From positions 1 through 18,388 of the forward strand of contig JAGFNK010000922.1 in assembly GCA_025769875.1 (NCBI GenBank): a stretch of 18,388 bases of DNA, written 5' to 3'. A program made the position numbers and the translations under genes. This DNA comes from Russula earlei (lineage: Eukaryota > Basidiomycota > Agaricomycetes > Russulales > Russulaceae). Shown in pieces: positions 16,963 to 18,388 of the stretch (the stretch's first letter is position 1; the number at the start of each line of letters is the position of its first letter). Under the pieces are notes generated by a model. The model was not told the origin of the DNA. It did not search any database and was given only the letters and a program-made list of their open reading frames with translations.

Positions 16963-17557
16963 TGTTGTAATCTACCCCTCTTTCGGTTTGTCTCTGAAAC
17001 ACTTCTTATTGTTCTCTATCATTTTCACCCTCATCCCCCTGGTTACCATTTCATCCCTTGATATCGATGGTCTCTTATTGTTTCACTCATTGTGTTTCAC
17101 CTATTGTTTGAGTCCCTTTTGCTACTGGTTAGTATCACCTATTGTTCTGCATATGGTACTGTAACAGCCTTGCTAGATACAGTATTAAGCACCTGTAGAA
17201 GCTTGGGAATGCCCCAAGCTTAGCTTTGACCCATTTCCTGTCACATCCCTTGCCCTGTATACTCTCTCAATCACAACTTGTTTGTGCTGGCCTACACCCT
17301 GCTTGACCTGAGCACACCTCAAGGAACCTTTGTGTTCCTCTTCCTCCTCTGCCTCTCTCTCATCGTCCTCCTCTCTGTGAAACCAGGAGATCGACTCTGT
17401 CTGCAGACTGAGTCATTGTCTGACTCAGCCTTGAGATGCTAAACCCTTGATCCGGTCTCTTTGAGCTGGCCCCCATTGAAACCCTTGAACCAAGTCACAG
17501 GGACTTGGCCCCCACTGAACCTTGAGCTAACGCTCTTATGGCCACGACACCATAACA
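16963..17557 (+). repeat. 3' LTR of element A (LTR c)
   Basis: 595 bp, TGTTGTAATC to CATAACA. Clearly the same LTR family as element B but more diverged and with small indels. It retains AAGCTTAGCTT and the CCAAGTC/GACTTGG hairpin. Higher divergence fits A being the older insertion, or from a different sublineage. Confidence 0.93.
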
Positions 17558-17640
17558 AAAAGAAAGAAAGAAAGAAAGAAAGACAGAAAGAAAGAGAAGA
17601 AAGAAAGAAAAAAGAAAGAAAGAAAGAAAGAAAGAAATAC

Positions 17641-17671
<31 letters not shown>

Positions 17672-17703
17672 AGAGAAAGAAAGAAAGAAAGACAGAAAAA
17701 AAA
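17558..17703 (+). repeat. (GAAA)n microsatellite
   Basis: About 146 bp of AAAG/GAAA repeats with a few interruptions (GACA, ATAC, GAGA). It starts immediately after the terminal CA of LTR c. Long lysine/glutamate or phenylalanine/serine frames across it are artefacts. Confidence 0.95.
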
Positions 17704-18388
17704 CACACACCAGCTCAATGCGTGAAAATTGCACATGCAGGAAAAGATGTATTGCATGTGCATGCCAGGTGGAGGTGTGATGGAGTGAGACGAGGTGAGG
17801 GAGGAGGTGTGGTGGCGCTGGCAAGCATGGGCTGTGGCACATGAGTGGGTGGGCATGGTATGAACATGAACACATGAAGATGCAGCCTGCAAAGTGAAAT
17901 GGATCAGAAAGCTGTGAAAACAAAAGGAAGAGAAAAAGAAAAAACACACACCACGGCTCAATGCATGAAATTGTGCACAAGGGAAAAGAGCATTGCATGC
18001 CATCAGGGTTTTGAGTCTAGGGATTGGCCGGATGAGAGAAAAAAAATGTACAGCTCAGTGCACAATTTTCACACACGTGGGAAGCTCAGTTGTGTGTCAT
18101 CATGGATTGGTGTGTCAGAATTGGCCCAGCATGTGTGGGAGGGAGGGAGCATGTGAAAGTAGTGCACCGCATGATTCCCAAGCCAGCAAGAATCCTCCTT
18201 ACTGCATGAAATGAGGCATCATGCAGATGGGAATGGGCCATTTCATCAAACATGCAAGTTGTTTTCTTGCTGTTGCCTGTTACCGAGTGGTTTGGGGTCC
18301 AGAAGATGCCAGAACACCTGAACTATGGACTGCACTGTTTGCATCATGCATGCGTCAGATCTTGATCGTGTATGTTCATTAATATCGC
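17704..18388. other. Unassigned right flank with diverged short repeats
   Basis: No gene or known element recognised. Three related segments, at about 17697-17770, 17936-18008 and 18036-18103, share an A-run, then CAGCTCAATGC-like, an AAATTGTGCAC-like stretch, a purine run and an ending like GCATGCCATCA. They could be a decayed tandem repeat or the remains of an older repeat family. Confidence 0.45.

Larger units (their letters stand above)
90..17557 (+). mobile_element. Element A: 5'-truncated Ty3/gypsy chromovirus, outer element of the nest
   Basis: An LTR retrotransposon whose own sequence occupies about 90-7605 and 16862-17557; the rest of the span is later insertions. The visible order is gag, protease, RT, RNase H, integrase, GPY/F, chromodomain, C-terminal extension with zinc knuckle, polypurine tract and 3' LTR. 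Protease-RT-RNase H-integrase order with a chromodomain identifies a Ty3/gypsy chromovirus. It is interrupted by a solo LTR at 1371-3299 and by element B at 7606-16856. Joining the flanks of element B restores one reading frame that ends at TAG 16929-16931, matching the end of B's own frame. The 5' LTR and gag start are missing. It carries many TGA stops and several 1-nt indels, so it is defective. Confidence 0.92.

Noticed and set aside
17439..18003. Long Lys/Glu-rich and Phe/Ser-rich open frames
   Set aside because: Translations of the GAAA microsatellite, not genes.

Overview
The window is a retrotransposon graveyard from a fungal genome, most likely an Agaricomycete (mushroom-forming basidiomycete). 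That placement is inferred from the style of the Ty3/gypsy chromovirus Gag-Pol and from the absence of any host gene. No intact host gene, tRNA, rRNA or CRISPR array is visible. Nearly everything resolves into nested mobile elements, and four insertions have target-site duplications (TSDs) that can be read directly.

Layout. (1) Element A is the outer and oldest recognisable insertion, a Ty3/gypsy chromovirus truncated at its 5' end. It runs from about 90 to 7605, resumes at 16862-16962 and ends in its 3' LTR at 16963-17557. Its order is gag, protease, RT, RNase H, integrase, GPY/F module, chromodomain, and then an unusually long C-terminal extension carrying a second CCHC zinc knuckle. (2) Element A's pol is interrupted at 1371-3299 by a solo LTR of another family (TSD AATAC). 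That LTR is itself interrupted by an inverted solo LTR of the same family at 1891-2851 (TSD GAACA). (3) Element B (7606-16856) is a sister copy of A with two 610-bp LTRs. It is inserted near the end of A's pol (TSD ACAAT/GCAAT). (4) Element B's RNase H is interrupted by a 2345-bp DNA transposon-like element (11516-13860) with about 409-bp terminal inverted repeats, a TA duplication, and a GC-rich, low-complexity interior with no recognisable transposase. Element B has also lost about 0.9 kb covering the integrase core through a deletion at a short direct repeat. (5) The right end is a GAAA microsatellite abutting A's 3' LTR, followed by about 0.7 kb of unassigned sequence with three diverged copies of a ~65-70 bp motif.

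How the parts fit. A and B can be compared base by base. Both have gag and pol in a -1 arrangement overlapping at the gag stop. Both have a purine tract GAGGGGGG just before the 3' LTR. In B, an 11-nt stretch just after the 5' LTR is the exact reverse complement of 11 nt lying about 30 nt downstream of the LTR TATA box, as expected for the self-primed reverse transcription known from Tf1/sushi elements. In the ancestral frames almost every premature stop in both copies is TGA, and several sit where the sister copy has CGA or CGG. This points to C-to-T decay at CpG rather than random decay. Neither element can encode a full polyprotein.
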